A stretch of DNA of 64,000 nucleotides, taken from assembly GCA_963744105.1 (NCBI GenBank), contig CAVUSJ010000002.1:1-64000 (forward strand), written 5' to 3'. Numbering within the stretch: position 1 is the first letter of the stretch; each line of letters opens with the position of its first letter. The DNA comes from DASUPK01 sp963744105. Lineage in GTDB: Bacteria; Actinomycetota; Thermoleophilia; Solirubrobacterales; 70-9. This document shows, piece after piece, positions 34,375-41,740 of this stretch. Position numbers and translations under genes: made by a program. The notes beneath the pieces are model-generated. The model did not search any database. It saw only the letters and a program-made list of their open reading frames with translations, and was not told the origin of the DNA.

Positions 34375-34602
34375 GTGAGCGACACATTCCTGTCCGTGGA
34401 GTTCCAGGTTGAACGAGAGATGGACGGCCACTGGTATCCCGTTGTTGGTGCCATTGAGGCCGAATCCGCAGACCAGGCGGTTGCCCGGGTCGCGTGGGCG
34501 GAAGGCTTGTACCGGGCCCGCCCGGCTGAGACTCCCGATGCCGCGCCGAGCCACTTCCGCGTTCCGCCTTGGGGTCAGCCAATCCCCTTGCCGCATCTCT
34601 AG
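34375..34602 (+). CDS. Small conserved-looking protein of unknown function (75 aa)
   Basis: GTG start; the 75 residues include QVEREMDGHWYPVVGAIEAE and a helix QAVARVAWAEGLYRARP, then a Pro-rich end. The pattern (strand, then an alternating Ala-rich helix) looks like a real small alpha/beta protein, and codon bias is normal for the genome. No family recognised. Downstream, 34670-34700 holds a possible hairpin terminator (AAGCCCCCA ... TGGGAGCTT). Lies between repeats R3 and R4. Confidence 0.5.
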   Translation: MSDTFLSVEFQVEREMDGHWYPVVGAIEAESADQAVARVAWAEGLYRARPAETPDAAPSHFRVPPWGQPIPLPHL

Positions 34603-34749
34603 GGGGGCCAACGCTGGGCTACATGCCGGGGGCATCGCGACTCCGGCGCCGACCCCAAACGCGAAAAAGCCCCCAACGGGAGGTGGGAGCTTCTCCGTAA
34701 CGCCCCCGCCCAGGCGGGACTTGGGGGGCAGTGTGCCTGGGCGGACACC

Positions 34750-35388
34750 TTGAACGCTAGGGCCGCCCGATGGGGATTCGTCAGTGCTTACCACCGATCT
34801 ACAGAAAGGAGCGCCCGTGTCCCGTCGACCATCAGCGTCTCCGGTCAGTCCGGGGTCGTGAAATCCGTCGAGGTCGACCTGAGCGGTTTCCAGAGCAACT
34901 CCCAGAAGGACGTGGATGTCCTGCTCAGGGGCCCAGGTGGACAGGTGGTGACGCTGCTCTCGGATATAGGCGGGAGACCCGCCGCCTCAAGCGTCGACCT
35001 TGGGCTGAAAGCAGGCGCGGCGGCGTTCCCGACGCCGGAGGCCCTGTGCGGCACCACAACGCTTACAAGCGGGTTCTTCGCGCCAACGGATAACGACAAC
35101 GCAGCCCTTGACTGCGCACCCGCCTGCATCGCAGATCCTGCCCTCGATGCGAACAACACCTCCCTGGCGACGTTCAACGAAACCGGGCCCAACGGCACCT
35201 GGGAGCTCTACGTCTCGGATGATTGCCAAATCGACCACGGGTCGATCAACGGCTGGACTCTTGATCTGACTACGGGCCCGCCGGTCCCGCCGAGCCAGCC
35301 CTCGACAGCATCGCCGAAGAAGAAATGCAAGCACAAGAAGCACCGGCGCTCCGCAGCCAGCGCCAAGAGGAAGTGCAAGCGGCACTGA
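34750..35388 (+). CDS. Proprotein-convertase P-domain protein, probably missing its signal peptide
   Basis: The recognisable part (34820-35388) is a P-domain jelly roll: PSTISVSGQSGVVKSVEVDL, DVDVLLRGPGG, then NGTWELYVSD and INGWTLDL, all typical. It ends in a Lys/Cys/His tail (KKKCKHKKHRR). The first ~23 residues carry no signal peptide, odd for a secreted domain. At 34805-34819 a good AAAGGAG ribosome site precedes a GTG in a different frame, which stops after 14 codons. This suggests the original N-terminus was lost by a deletion. The gene is followed 28 bp later by repeat R4 on the opposite strand. Confidence 0.6.
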   Translation: MNARAARWGFVSAYHRSTERSARVPSTISVSGQSGVVKSVEVDLSGFQSNSQKDVDVLLRGPGGQVVTLLSDIGGRPAASSVDLGLKAGAAAFPTPEALCGTTTLTSGFFAPTDNDNAALDCAPACIADPALDANNTSLATFNETGPNGTWELYVSDDCQIDHGSINGWTLDLTTGPPVPPSQPSTASPKKKCKHKKHRRSAASAKRKCKRH

Positions 35389-35416
35389 TCTCGATCCGGC
35401 ACCGGAAACCGGATAC

Positions 35417-35455
35417 CCGCTTTCAAAGCAAAGCGCCGCTTCTCGTCCAAAGCGG
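35417..35455 (-). repeat. Two-hairpin repeat element R4 (full)
   Basis: On the minus strand, CCGCTTTGGACGAGAAGCGG is followed by CGCTTTGCTTTGAAAGCGG (hairpin 2 with a variant loop). It starts directly at the stop codon of a SnoaL-like C-terminal fragment. First of five same-orientation copies spaced 0.8-1.0 kb apart. Confidence 0.85.
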
Positions 35456-35605
35456 TTACTCCGACAGCCCGGCGGCTTTGAGACCCTCAGCATGACTGAC
35501 GAAATCGCGGACAATGATGGTCCTGCCGTCGCGATATGTCACCAGCTGGGCGAGACCCGATTGCACCCGGCGGACTAGAGCGAGTCGCCGAGCTGCCACG
35601 CAGAT
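35456..35605 (-). pseudogene. C-terminal fragment of a SnoaL-like protein
   Basis: Minus-strand codons end LAQLVTYRDGRTIIVRDF and then HAEGLKAAGLSE followed by TAA at 35456. This is the last strand and helix of SnoaL/NTF2-like proteins (EALEAAGLSE-type ending). Upstream residues become less family-like beyond about 35600 and no start is found. The two-hairpin element begins at the base after the stop codon. Confidence 0.6.
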
Positions 35606-35676
35606 GTCGTTGCGCGCAAGGCGATGAGCACACCACCCGGACCCGTCGCGGCGGAGTAGGTCAGACCGTGCGGAGC

Positions 35677-35700
35677 GGGGCGGCCGCGACCGGCCGCCCC
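35677..35700 (-). terminator. Terminator of the SnoaL-like gene
   Basis: GGGGCGGCC (35677-35685) and GGCCGCCCC (35692-35700), 9 GC pairs with a 6-nt loop, 10 bp after the stop of the gene at 35711. No T-run, as usual in this GC-rich genome. Confidence 0.6.
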
Positions 35701-35710
35701 GACCCTGATC

Positions 35711-36103
35711 TCAGCTCCAGCCGGCCGCCCAGGCGTCCTGGTCGACCTTGTTCTCGAACCGGACGAGCTTGCCGTCCTTCATCTCGTTGACGTGCTCGAA
35801 CGGCGCATCCAGCTCGGCGCCACTCTTGTTCTTGCCCTTGAAGCGGCCCTTGGTGATGACCGTGCCGTCCTGGTCGTCGAACTCATCGACCTCGGCCGAG
35901 AACTCGTCGAAGTTCTCAGGGACGGTCGCGAACACCTTCTCGGCGACTTCGTCTCGTCCATTGAACGTTCCGCCCGGCGCGGTGCCGCCACCCGGCTCAG
36001 TCCATTGGACGTTCTCGTCGTAGGTCGCAAGCGCTCCCGGGATGTCCCCCTTGTTGAAGCTGTCGTACGCGCTGCGCACGATCCCCACGTCCTGTTCAGA
36101 CAT
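35711..36103 (-). CDS. SnoaL-like / NTF2-like small enzyme or binding protein
   Basis: 130 residues, full length for the fold. MSEQDVGIVRSAYDSFNKGD is the classic first helix, followed by YDENVQWTEPGG, FNGRDEVAEKVFATVPENF, and a closing strand HVNEMKDGKLVRFENKVD. Family members are stand-alone isomerase- or hydrolase-like enzymes or binding proteins; no catalytic set is certain here. Ribosome site GGAGAG precedes the ATG. It lies between repeats R4 and R5 as a single-gene unit, and two broken relatives lie just to the left. Confidence 0.87.
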   Translation of the reverse strand: MSEQDVGIVRSAYDSFNKGDIPGALATYDENVQWTEPGGGTAPGGTFNGRDEVAEKVFATVPENFDEFSAEVDEFDDQDGTVITKGRFKGKNKSGAELDAPFEHVNEMKDGKLVRFENKVDQDAWAAGWS

Positions 36104-36182
36104 CTCGTCTCCTCTCCCCTAGAAAGGGTCCGGTTGGGGTCCGTTACCGGACACTACCTAGCGAGCGCCCTCTCGCAAACCG

Positions 36183-36219
36183 CCGCTTTCCATGCAAAGC
36201 GCCGCTTCTCGTCCAAAGC
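36183..36219 (-). repeat. Two-hairpin repeat element R5 (full)
   Basis: Minus strand: GCTTTGGACGAGAAGCGGCG then CTTTGCATGGAAAGCGG. Just 5' of it on that strand are codons GCC GCT GGC CCG TCG GAG TAG (AAGPSE, stop), matching the AAGLSE end at R4, although the preceding gene stops at 36242. Confidence 0.85.
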
Positions 36220-36241
36220 ACTACTCCGACGGGCCAGCGGC

Positions 36242-37111
36242 TCAGAGCTGCTTCTTCAGCTTCACCCTCACCGACTGGGTGCTCGGATCGCCGCCGGTCG
36301 GCGTGTAAGTAACGGCGAGGTTGAGCTTGACCTTGCCCTTCTCGTTCAGCTTCCGCTTCTTCTTGCCCTTCGCCTTGACCACCAGCGTGGCGATCCCCGC
36401 GGGAACGGCCTTGCTCGTGACCGCCCCGGTCGAGGCGACCTGTGCGCCCTGCCCCGATCCGGAGAAATCGCCGGGGTTGGGCAGATTGAAGGCCAGGGTC
36501 GCGGTGCCCTTCTTCTTGTTCCGCGTGACCGCCCCGGCGACGAACGAGTTCGTGGGATTGATCACGGCCGAGATGTCCACGCGATAGTCAGGGTCGTCAT
36601 TGTCGAAGGCACCCGAGGCACCGTCGGACAGATTCGATCGGAACAGGTTCTGATCACCAGGCACCCCCAGAAAAAGCGCCGCCGGCCCCCCTGCAGCCGG
36701 TGGGGTGCTGTCGCCGAGCACATCTCCGGTCTTTACCTGGACGCTCAGGCCCGTGAACGTGTTCAGCATGCTGGGGCTCAGCGCCCGAGGGCCATCGTGA
36801 GCGACGGCCATGTACGTGTTCCCACCAAGGGGCCGGTAGATCTTCATCGTCAGAAGGCCCCCGTTGGCATTGGCGTAGGTGCTCCAAGAGGTGAGCGTCC
36901 CGTTCGCGGGCACGACGTAGCTAGTGCCCGAGGCGAGGGTTGCCTGCAGCAGGTCGAACGAGTCTCCGGTGGCCAGGCTCGCAGGGGGAGCGGTCTGCCC
37001 GATCGTCACCGACGCGGTGGCGGGCGAGGCGCTCGCGGCCAGCGACAGAGCCGCCACAACGGATGCGAGCGAAAGGCACCTTACGGACTTCCCTTGCCCC
37101 CTCCTCATCAT
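36242..37111 (-). CDS. Secreted protein of unknown function with Ig-like C-terminal domain
   Basis: 289 residues from an ATG at 37111 (another ATG follows at once). The signal peptide ends near ASASPATA. The middle begins IGQTAPP and looks beta-rich. The last ~85 residues (TATLAFNLPNPGDFSGSGQG, then VKAKGKKKRKLNEKGKVKLN) match the Lys-rich Ig-like tail widespread in secreted proteins of this bacterial group. No enzyme motif is seen. It is bounded by repeats R5 (22 bp after the stop) and R6 (70 bp before the start). Confidence 0.7.
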   Translation of the reverse strand: MMRRGQGKSVRCLSLASVVAALSLAASASPATASVTIGQTAPPASLATGDSFDLLQATLASGTSYVVPANGTLTSWSTYANANGGLLTMKIYRPLGGNTYMAVAHDGPRALSPSMLNTFTGLSVQVKTGDVLGDSTPPAAGGPAALFLGVPGDQNLFRSNLSDGASGAFDNDDPDYRVDISAVINPTNSFVAGAVTRNKKKGTATLAFNLPNPGDFSGSGQGAQVASTGAVTSKAVPAGIATLVVKAKGKKKRKLNEKGKVKLNLAVTYTPTGGDPSTQSVRVKLKKQL

Positions 37112-37180
37112 GACCAACCTACCCGCGTTCGGAAGGGCGGTCAACTCCGACATCGCCCGCGCAGCATCGCGCTACGGAGT

Positions 37181-37229
37181 GTCGCTTCCCATGCAAAGTG
37201 GATAGCCGCTTCTCGTCCAAAGCAGCTAC
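37181..37229 (-). repeat. Two-hairpin repeat element R6 (full, slightly diverged)
   Basis: Minus strand: GTAGCTGCTTTGGACGAGAA, then GCGGCTAT and CACTTTGCATGGGAAGC. It lies 39 bp after the stop of the next gene to the right, same orientation as R4, R5, R7 and R8. Confidence 0.8.
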
Positions 37230-37268
37230 CGAGCCGGTACTGCCAGCCGATTGCTAAACGGGCTTTGT

Positions 37269-37961
37269 CTAGGGGGAGGCGGTCCAGCCGAACGTCACCC
37301 GCGCGGTCGTCGGTGAGTTGACTGGGCTGACCTGGAGAGCCAGGGTGGCCCCCGCCGGAACCTGGTGAGTCGAGGAGTCGGTGCAGCTCGTGGCCGGGTC
37401 GAAGAACTCGCAGGCGATGACGATCGAACCACCGTTGATGATCCAGCCGAACAGCCAGCCGTTGGTGGTCGGACCCGGAGCGACGCTGACGCTGGCGCTG
37501 AAGTTGCTGATCGTCAGAGGCGTCGCGGAGACGCCGAGGCTGACGTGCGCCGCCTGCGTATCCGGGGTGGTGAGTCCCACCGGAGCCAGGAAGTAGGAAA
37601 GGTTGGTCGGAACGTTCCCGAAGCTGCCGCCCAACTCTTGTGACTCTGCCGGGGGAATCGCGCTCGACTTGATCGTTGGATTGGGATAGGTCCCTGTCAG
37701 GTCTCCACCCGCCGCATCGCCGTTGCGGAGGAAGCTGGCGATCCCCTGGCCGCCGAGCTTGTCGGCATTGCCCGCCTTCGCCACCGAGAGGCCAGGAGCA
37801 GCGTTGCTGATCTCATTCCTGGCGATGTTCCTCGTCTGCTGTTTCTCCTTCTTGTTGAGGACGCTGATCGTGGCGACGCTGGCCACCGCGGTCCCAGCCA
37901 CCGCGAATACCAGCGCAACGATTGCCACTGCCATCGAGGGCGACGGTCGCTTCTTTGGCAT
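37269..37961 (-). CDS. Secreted protein with GDLTGTYPNPTI motif
   Basis: 230 residues. A single N-terminal hydrophobic anchor (MAVAIVALVFAVAGTAVA) is followed by a coiled-coil-like stretch, then GDLTGTYPNPTI at residues ~86-97, a motif common in secreted proteins of Thermoleophilia. A beta-rich C-terminus with two cysteines (IACEFFDPATSC) follows. Function unknown; probably surface-displayed. It is a single gene between repeats R6 and R7. The ribosome site GGAGGAG lies ~8 nt upstream of the ATG. Confidence 0.75.
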   Translation of the reverse strand: MPKKRPSPSMAVAIVALVFAVAGTAVASVATISVLNKKEKQQTRNIARNEISNAAPGLSVAKAGNADKLGGQGIASFLRNGDAAGGDLTGTYPNPTIKSSAIPPAESQELGGSFGNVPTNLSYFLAPVGLTTPDTQAAHVSLGVSATPLTISNFSASVSVAPGPTTNGWLFGWIINGGSIVIACEFFDPATSCTDSSTHQVPAGATLALQVSPVNSPTTARVTFGWTASP

Positions 37962-38061
37962 CTGAGATCTCCTCCGAGCAGTACGGGGCAGGGGGCAGTC
38001 CCCGAGGCGATCCTAAGCGCCGCGGTTGGAAGGAGTCAACCCGGGAATCGACGAGGCGAAA

Positions 38062-38085
38062 CCGCCGCTTTCCATGCAAAGCGGC
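38062..38085 (-). repeat. Repeat element R7 (hairpin 2 only)
   Basis: CCGCCGCTTTCCATGCAAAG then CGGC: hairpin 2 with an extended stem; hairpin 1 is missing. About 40 bp after the stop of the gene at 38126. Confidence 0.75.
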
Positions 38086-38125
38086 ACCTCGCGCCACATT
38101 GGGCCACGGGGTGGTACTTCGTGCG

Positions 38126-38410
38126 CTAACCGACGGCCCGAGCTATCGAGACCACGATCAATACAAGCGCACCTATCCCCAGTGCCTTACGGAAACCGTT
38201 GACACCGTTCGCAGCCTCCTCGTAGGCCCAGACGGTGAACGCGACGTAGGAGATGGCGCGGGCGAGATCATCGATGACACCGCCGTCATCGGTGAGCCAC
38301 GCTACGAGAAGTGCGGCCAGTGCAACCCAGAGTGGTGGGTTCGGGAACTGGCCGACTGTGTAACCGCGGATCTTGAGGTCTCGCTGGATGGCCGCGAGCT
38401 TAGGACCCAC
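38126..38410 (-). CDS. Small membrane protein of unknown function (94 aa)
   Basis: GTG start, 94 residues: an N-terminal soluble part (KLAAIQRDLKIRGYTVGQFP), one helix VALAALLVAWL, an acidic loop TDDGGVIDDL, and a second and third hydrophobic segment ending IVVSIARAVG. The layout resembles small uncharacterised actinobacterial membrane proteins. It may be co-transcribed with TspO, 104 bp upstream. Lies between R7 and R8. Confidence 0.65.
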   Translation of the reverse strand: MGPKLAAIQRDLKIRGYTVGQFPNPPLWVALAALLVAWLTDDGGVIDDLARAISYVAFTVWAYEEAANGVNGFRKALGIGALVLIVVSIARAVG

Positions 38411-38514
38411 CTTTGAGGCATGTTCGGCCGAAGCCGCACTACGCTGAGCAGCGTCTAGCGGCCCGAGATCCTCGCCACCAGGGCGGCACGGTTATCAGCG
38501 GAACGGCCGTCGAG

Positions 38515-39027
38515 TCAGTTCCGCGCCCAGATCGCCCAGGTCAGCGCGGTGGCGAACGCGAGCCAGAGCGCGTAGGGGACGAGCAGCAGGCTCGCCAGGC
38601 GAGAAACGGACCACGCCCGGACTACGAGCGCGACGGTGGTGCCCTCGAGGGCGACGATCTCCACGCCGGCGGCTAGGGGACTGCGCCCCCGAAAGAAGAT
38701 GAGCGTCCAGGCGAGGTTCAGGGCCAGGTTCGTACCGAAGAGGACGAACAGGGGACGTTGCTCCTCACCGCCCCGGGACCGCAGGCGGAGCATCGACGCG
38801 GCGATCAGTGCGTAGATGACGGTCCAAACAGGGCCAAAGACGGGACCGGGCGGCTGCCACCACGGCTTCTTGAGGCGGCGGTACCAGCGGCTCTCGAGGA
38901 CTGGAGTTGTGGCGAGCGCACCGATGGCCGCGGTCGCTGCCACCGCCCCGACGATGCCCGCGCCGTCACGCGCCGCCACCCCCGGCGGGTGGTGCTCAGG
39001 AGGTGGAGATCCCGTCTCCTGCGACAT
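38515..39027 (-). CDS. TspO/MBR-family membrane protein
   Basis: 170 residues from ATG 39027. Family signature residues: WYRRLKKPWWQPPGPVFGPV before TM2, ALNLAWTLIFF in TM3-4 and PYALWLAFATALTWAIW in TM5. Five helices. TspO proteins bind tetrapyrroles and are linked to porphyrin/oxidative-stress signalling. The frame is open further upstream to 39066, but that part reads through repeat R8, so the internal ATG is chosen. The gene lies between repeats R7 and R8. Confidence 0.9.
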   Translation of the reverse strand: MSQETGSPPPEHHPPGVAARDGAGIVGAVAATAAIGALATTPVLESRWYRRLKKPWWQPPGPVFGPVWTVIYALIAASMLRLRSRGGEEQRPLFVLFGTNLALNLAWTLIFFRGRSPLAAGVEIVALEGTTVALVVRAWSVSRLASLLLVPYALWLAFATALTWAIWARN

Positions 39028-39054
39028 CGTCCGCGCAGTATCTCGTGGCGGAGT

Positions 39055-39077
39055 ACTGCTTTCCATGCAAAGCAGCT
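39055..39077 (-). repeat. Repeat element R8 (hairpin 2 only)
   Basis: ACTGCTTTCCATGCAAAGCA: hairpin 2 with a TGCTTT/AAAGCA stem, 33 bp before scar E. The last member of the array; none is seen beyond scar E. Confidence 0.75.
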
Positions 39078-39109
39078 ATCGCGCCGGCCGTTCCTGGATC
39101 CGGTTCCGG

Positions 39110-39251
39110 GCGTGGTACCAGACTGAGAGAAACTGACCTGATCTCAGGTGATCTCAGCGTGTGCCTGGTATGGCTCGGCATGAGCCCACTGAACGCCTTC
39201 AAGGCTTCTCATAACCCGAAGATCGCGGGTTCGAATCCCGCCCCGCTACTC
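39110..39251 (+). repeat. Scar E: arm sequence plus initiator-tRNA 3'-half
   Basis: The arm has CGTGGTACCAGACTGAGAGA, ACTGACCTGATCTCAGGTG, ATCTCAGC and GAACGCCTTCAAGGCTT, close to scar B. The tRNA part (39208-39251) differs from the tRNA 3' half by one G to A change and one C deletion. Confidence 0.88.
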
Positions 39252-39252
39252 G

Positions 39253-39278
39253 CGAAAGCCCGCTCAGGCGGGCCTTTC
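39253..39278 (+). terminator. Hairpin after scar E
   Basis: GAAAGCCCGC / GCGGGCCTTTC around loop TCAG with one bulge; nearly the scar B hairpin. It overlaps the stop of the convergent minus-strand gene by one base, so it can serve both directions. Confidence 0.7.
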
Positions 39279-39649
39279 TATTTCGCGGTTGTGCCCTTCG
39301 CGCGGGTCTTCGTGCTCTTCGCCCGGGCCGACCCTCCTTTGGCGCGGGCCGTTGTGCCCTTCGCGCGGGAGGGCGCCGGCTCCTCGGTCAGCGCCTTCTG
39401 GAGCCTGGGCATGTCGGCCGAGAGCGTACGACTCAGCTTGCCCATATCCCGGCGCTGATCCTTCAAGAGCTGTTGCACATTGCGGACCATGTCGCGGCTG
39501 CCCCGGCCCAGATCCTTCTGCAGCTCGGCCAGCGCCTTCTGGACCTGATCGAGCGAACCGCCCGCACGCTTCAGCGCAGCCTCCGCCCGCTTCTTCGTCG
39601 CATCAGTCGACGCACGTACGCGCTCGGGCGTCTTCTTCCTTGCTGGCAT
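39278..39649 (-). CDS. Coiled-coil protein with Ala/Lys-rich histone H1-like tail
   Basis: 123 residues, ribosome site AAGGAG 6 nt before ATG. Residues ~10-90 form an amphipathic helix/coiled coil (AEAALKRAGGSLDQVQKALA, then LQKDLGRGSRDMVRNVQQLL). The last ~30 residues are repeats of RAKGTTA/ARAKG type, strongly basic. Such tails bind DNA or polyanions; phasin-like or nucleoid-associated roles are possible. No family assigned. First gene to the right of scar E. Confidence 0.65.
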   Translation of the reverse strand: MPARKKTPERVRASTDATKKRAEAALKRAGGSLDQVQKALAELQKDLGRGSRDMVRNVQQLLKDQRRDMGKLSRTLSADMPRLQKALTEEPAPSRAKGTTARAKGGSARAKSTKTRAKGTTAK

Positions 39650-39771
39650 GGGCGCTCCTTACCTCGGGAACTACACGAGTCTAAGGCCGCCGCACGACAC
39701 CGCATCGGGCCACCTAGGTATCAGCCGTGCCACCGAAACGGAGCAAGACTCAACTCAGAGCATCGAGCGCC

Positions 39772-40983
39772 TCAGGACCGAGTGGCGGCGATCAGCTCTT
39801 CGATCGCGTCGGCGGCGGCTGGAGCGCCCCCAGCGCTCCGGAGGTCACGCCCGACTGAGCGTGCGGTTTCGCGGTATGGACCGGAGATCACCGCGTCGGC
39901 CGCCGCCCGGATCCCTGCCGGCTTCGCGTCACGAGCCTCGATCATGCGGCCCGCGCCCAGCTCCGCGACCCGTGCCGCGATGATCCCCTGCTCGGGCGAC
40001 TGCGGATAGAGGAGCAGCGGAACGCCGAGCGCCAGTCCCTCGCTCACGCTGTTCATCCCTCCGTGGGTGATGAACAGAGCCGCCCGGCGCAGGACCGCGA
40101 GCTGGGGAACGGTCCTCCTGACGATGCAGTTGCCTGGCAGCGGGCCGAGCGAGGCGGGATCGACGTTGAGGCCGACCGACAGGAGCAAGATTTCGTCCCG
40201 GTCGGCGAACGCCTCGATGCAGGCACGGAGAAAGCGAACGCTCGGCGCTGCGACAGTCCCCATCGAGACGTAGACGAGCGGCGTGTCATCGAGGCTCCGC
40301 ATGAGCGCCGGATCGGGATCCTCCGTGTCGCGCACGAGCGGGCCGACGAACCGCACCGACTCGTCGAAGAGCTCCGCGTCCGGGAGGAATGAACGTGACG
40401 TGTAGACGATGGTCAAGCGGTCGCGAAACAGGAACAGGTCAAAGAGTCCTCCGACCTCGACGTGATAGGTCCGGCGCAGCCGCCGTGCGGCGCGCCGAAA
40501 GCGGAGGTAGCCCGGTGCCCCGGCGCTCGCCGCTCGCGCGAACTGGGCTGGTGTGGTGTGCTCCCGAAGCAGGCTGGGGTCGATCGGTAACGCGCTCAGC
40601 GATGAGACGCCCGGGATCCCGGTGGCACGGGCTGCCAGGCGCCCCCACGGGCACATCGCGTCGCTGATCACGACCGCCGGGCGCTCGCGTCGAAGCTCGG
40701 CGATGGAGAAGGGCATGAGATCCTCGGCAGCCCGGGCGAGCACGCCGGCAACCCGAAGGTAATTGGACGGGAGCCGGGAGTGGTCGTAGGTGAGATGCCG
40801 ACCGTAGCTCCGGAACTCGGCGCCCTGTCGCTCCACCTGGTCTTGGAACCGATCGCCGGTGTAGTAGAGGACCTTGGTGCCGCGGCGGCTGAGCTCGGCT
40901 ACCAGCGGCAGCGTCGGGTTGACATGCCCTGAGGCCGGCAGGTTGAAGAAGACGAGGCTGTCCGGGCTTCCCTCCCGGTCCAC
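39772..40983 (-). CDS. UGT-type glycosyltransferase (GT1, macrolide-glycosyltransferase-like)
   Basis: 403 residues. GT-B fold: the N-terminal NLPASGHVNPTLPLVAELSR matches the acceptor-domain loop of MGT/YjiC enzymes. The C-terminal donor domain has VYVSMGTV, then FITHGGMNSVSEGLALGVPL and YPQSPEQ, the PSPG-like motif with the His and final Glu-Gln. These enzymes put a sugar on small hydrophobic acceptors such as macrolides, flavonoids or lipids. Stand-alone gene, divergent from the DUF523-like gene. Acceptor unknown. Confidence 0.92.
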   Translation of the reverse strand: MDREGSPDSLVFFNLPASGHVNPTLPLVAELSRRGTKVLYYTGDRFQDQVERQGAEFRSYGRHLTYDHSRLPSNYLRVAGVLARAAEDLMPFSIAELRRERPAVVISDAMCPWGRLAARATGIPGVSSLSALPIDPSLLREHTTPAQFARAASAGAPGYLRFRRAARRLRRTYHVEVGGLFDLFLFRDRLTIVYTSRSFLPDAELFDESVRFVGPLVRDTEDPDPALMRSLDDTPLVYVSMGTVAAPSVRFLRACIEAFADRDEILLLSVGLNVDPASLGPLPGNCIVRRTVPQLAVLRRAALFITHGGMNSVSEGLALGVPLLLYPQSPEQGIIAARVAELGAGRMIEARDAKPAGIRAAADAVISGPYRETARSVGRDLRSAGGAPAAADAIEELIAATRS

Positions 40984-41050
40984 CGGGCGAGTATCGCACT
41001 GCCCCGAGCGACGCCTCGTTCGCTGGATCGATCCGCGCTAGGGTCGGTCC

Positions 41051-41731
41051 GTGAGCGAGAGGAGGGAGAAGTTGCTCTCCGAGCGCCTCCGTGACGAGCG
41101 CGGAAGACAGGTCGTCTTCGTCTCGCATTGCCTCCTCAACGAGAACACGCGCTACCTGGGCGGCGCCTTCCACTCCGGGGCCGTGCCGGAGATCGGCGAG
41201 CTTCAGCGCCTCGGCATCGGGATCCACCAAATGAGATGTCCCGAGCGCCAGGCTTGGGGCGGGACGGTGAAGCGCCTCATGATCCCGGCTTACGGTTCAA
41301 AGGGCACGGTCGTCTACCGGTTTCGGGCTCCTCTGCTGCGCGTCTTCGTCTGGTACACGCGCCTGGTCTATTGGCGGCTGGCCCGCGCGGTCGTCAAGGA
41401 CATCCGGGAGTACCAGCGCTCCGGAGTGCGCGTGGTCGCGATTGTGGGTGTCGGGGCTTCGCCCTCCTGTGGGGTGACGACAACGCTCGACCTCCGCCGC
41501 TCGTTCGAGGTGATCGCCGGCTGTCCCGTGGCCGAGCTGAACCGTGAGACCTTCAACCAGCGGGCCATCGTCGATTGCCGCACGGCCGGCGAGGGACTCT
41601 TCCTGCGCACGCTCGCTCGGCAGCTCGCTCGGCGCGGGATCACCGTTCCGCTTGCGGAGTACGACCTGGTGGCGGAGATGCGCGGCGCGCCACAGCTCGG
41701 CATGCGCGGGTTGATGGGTTCGGGCGCTTAG
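41051..41731 (+). CDS. DUF523/TudS-like protein with conserved cysteines (putative Fe-S desulfurase type)
   Basis: 226 residues. SHCLLNENTRYLGGA (Cys27) resembles the start of DUF523 proteins, MRCPERQAWGG gives Cys63, and GVGASPSCGVTTT gives Cys140, the three positions expected to hold a [4Fe-4S] cluster in the TudS family. A further AGCPVAELN (Cys158) follows. TudS-like enzymes remove sulfur from thiouracil-type compounds; here the mid-region (WYTRLVYWRLARAVVKD) is longer than in DUF523 and the match is partial. Convergent with the kinase-like gene, 9 bp gap. Confidence 0.55.
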   Translation: MSERREKLLSERLRDERGRQVVFVSHCLLNENTRYLGGAFHSGAVPEIGELQRLGIGIHQMRCPERQAWGGTVKRLMIPAYGSKGTVVYRFRAPLLRVFVWYTRLVYWRLARAVVKDIREYQRSGVRVVAIVGVGASPSCGVTTTLDLRRSFEVIAGCPVAELNRETFNQRAIVDCRTAGEGLFLRTLARQLARRGITVPLAEYDLVAEMRGAPQLGMRGLMGSGA

Positions 41732-41740
41732 GAGTCCGTC

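Noticed and set aside
24101..39077. CRISPR array
   Set aside because: Repeats are ~40-50 bp, separated by 0.7-5 kb with genes between, and no cas genes are present.
24101..39077. Ordinary class 1-type integron
   Set aside because: No GTTRRRY / RYYYAAC core sites and no integron integrase; the similarity to a cassette array is in layout only.
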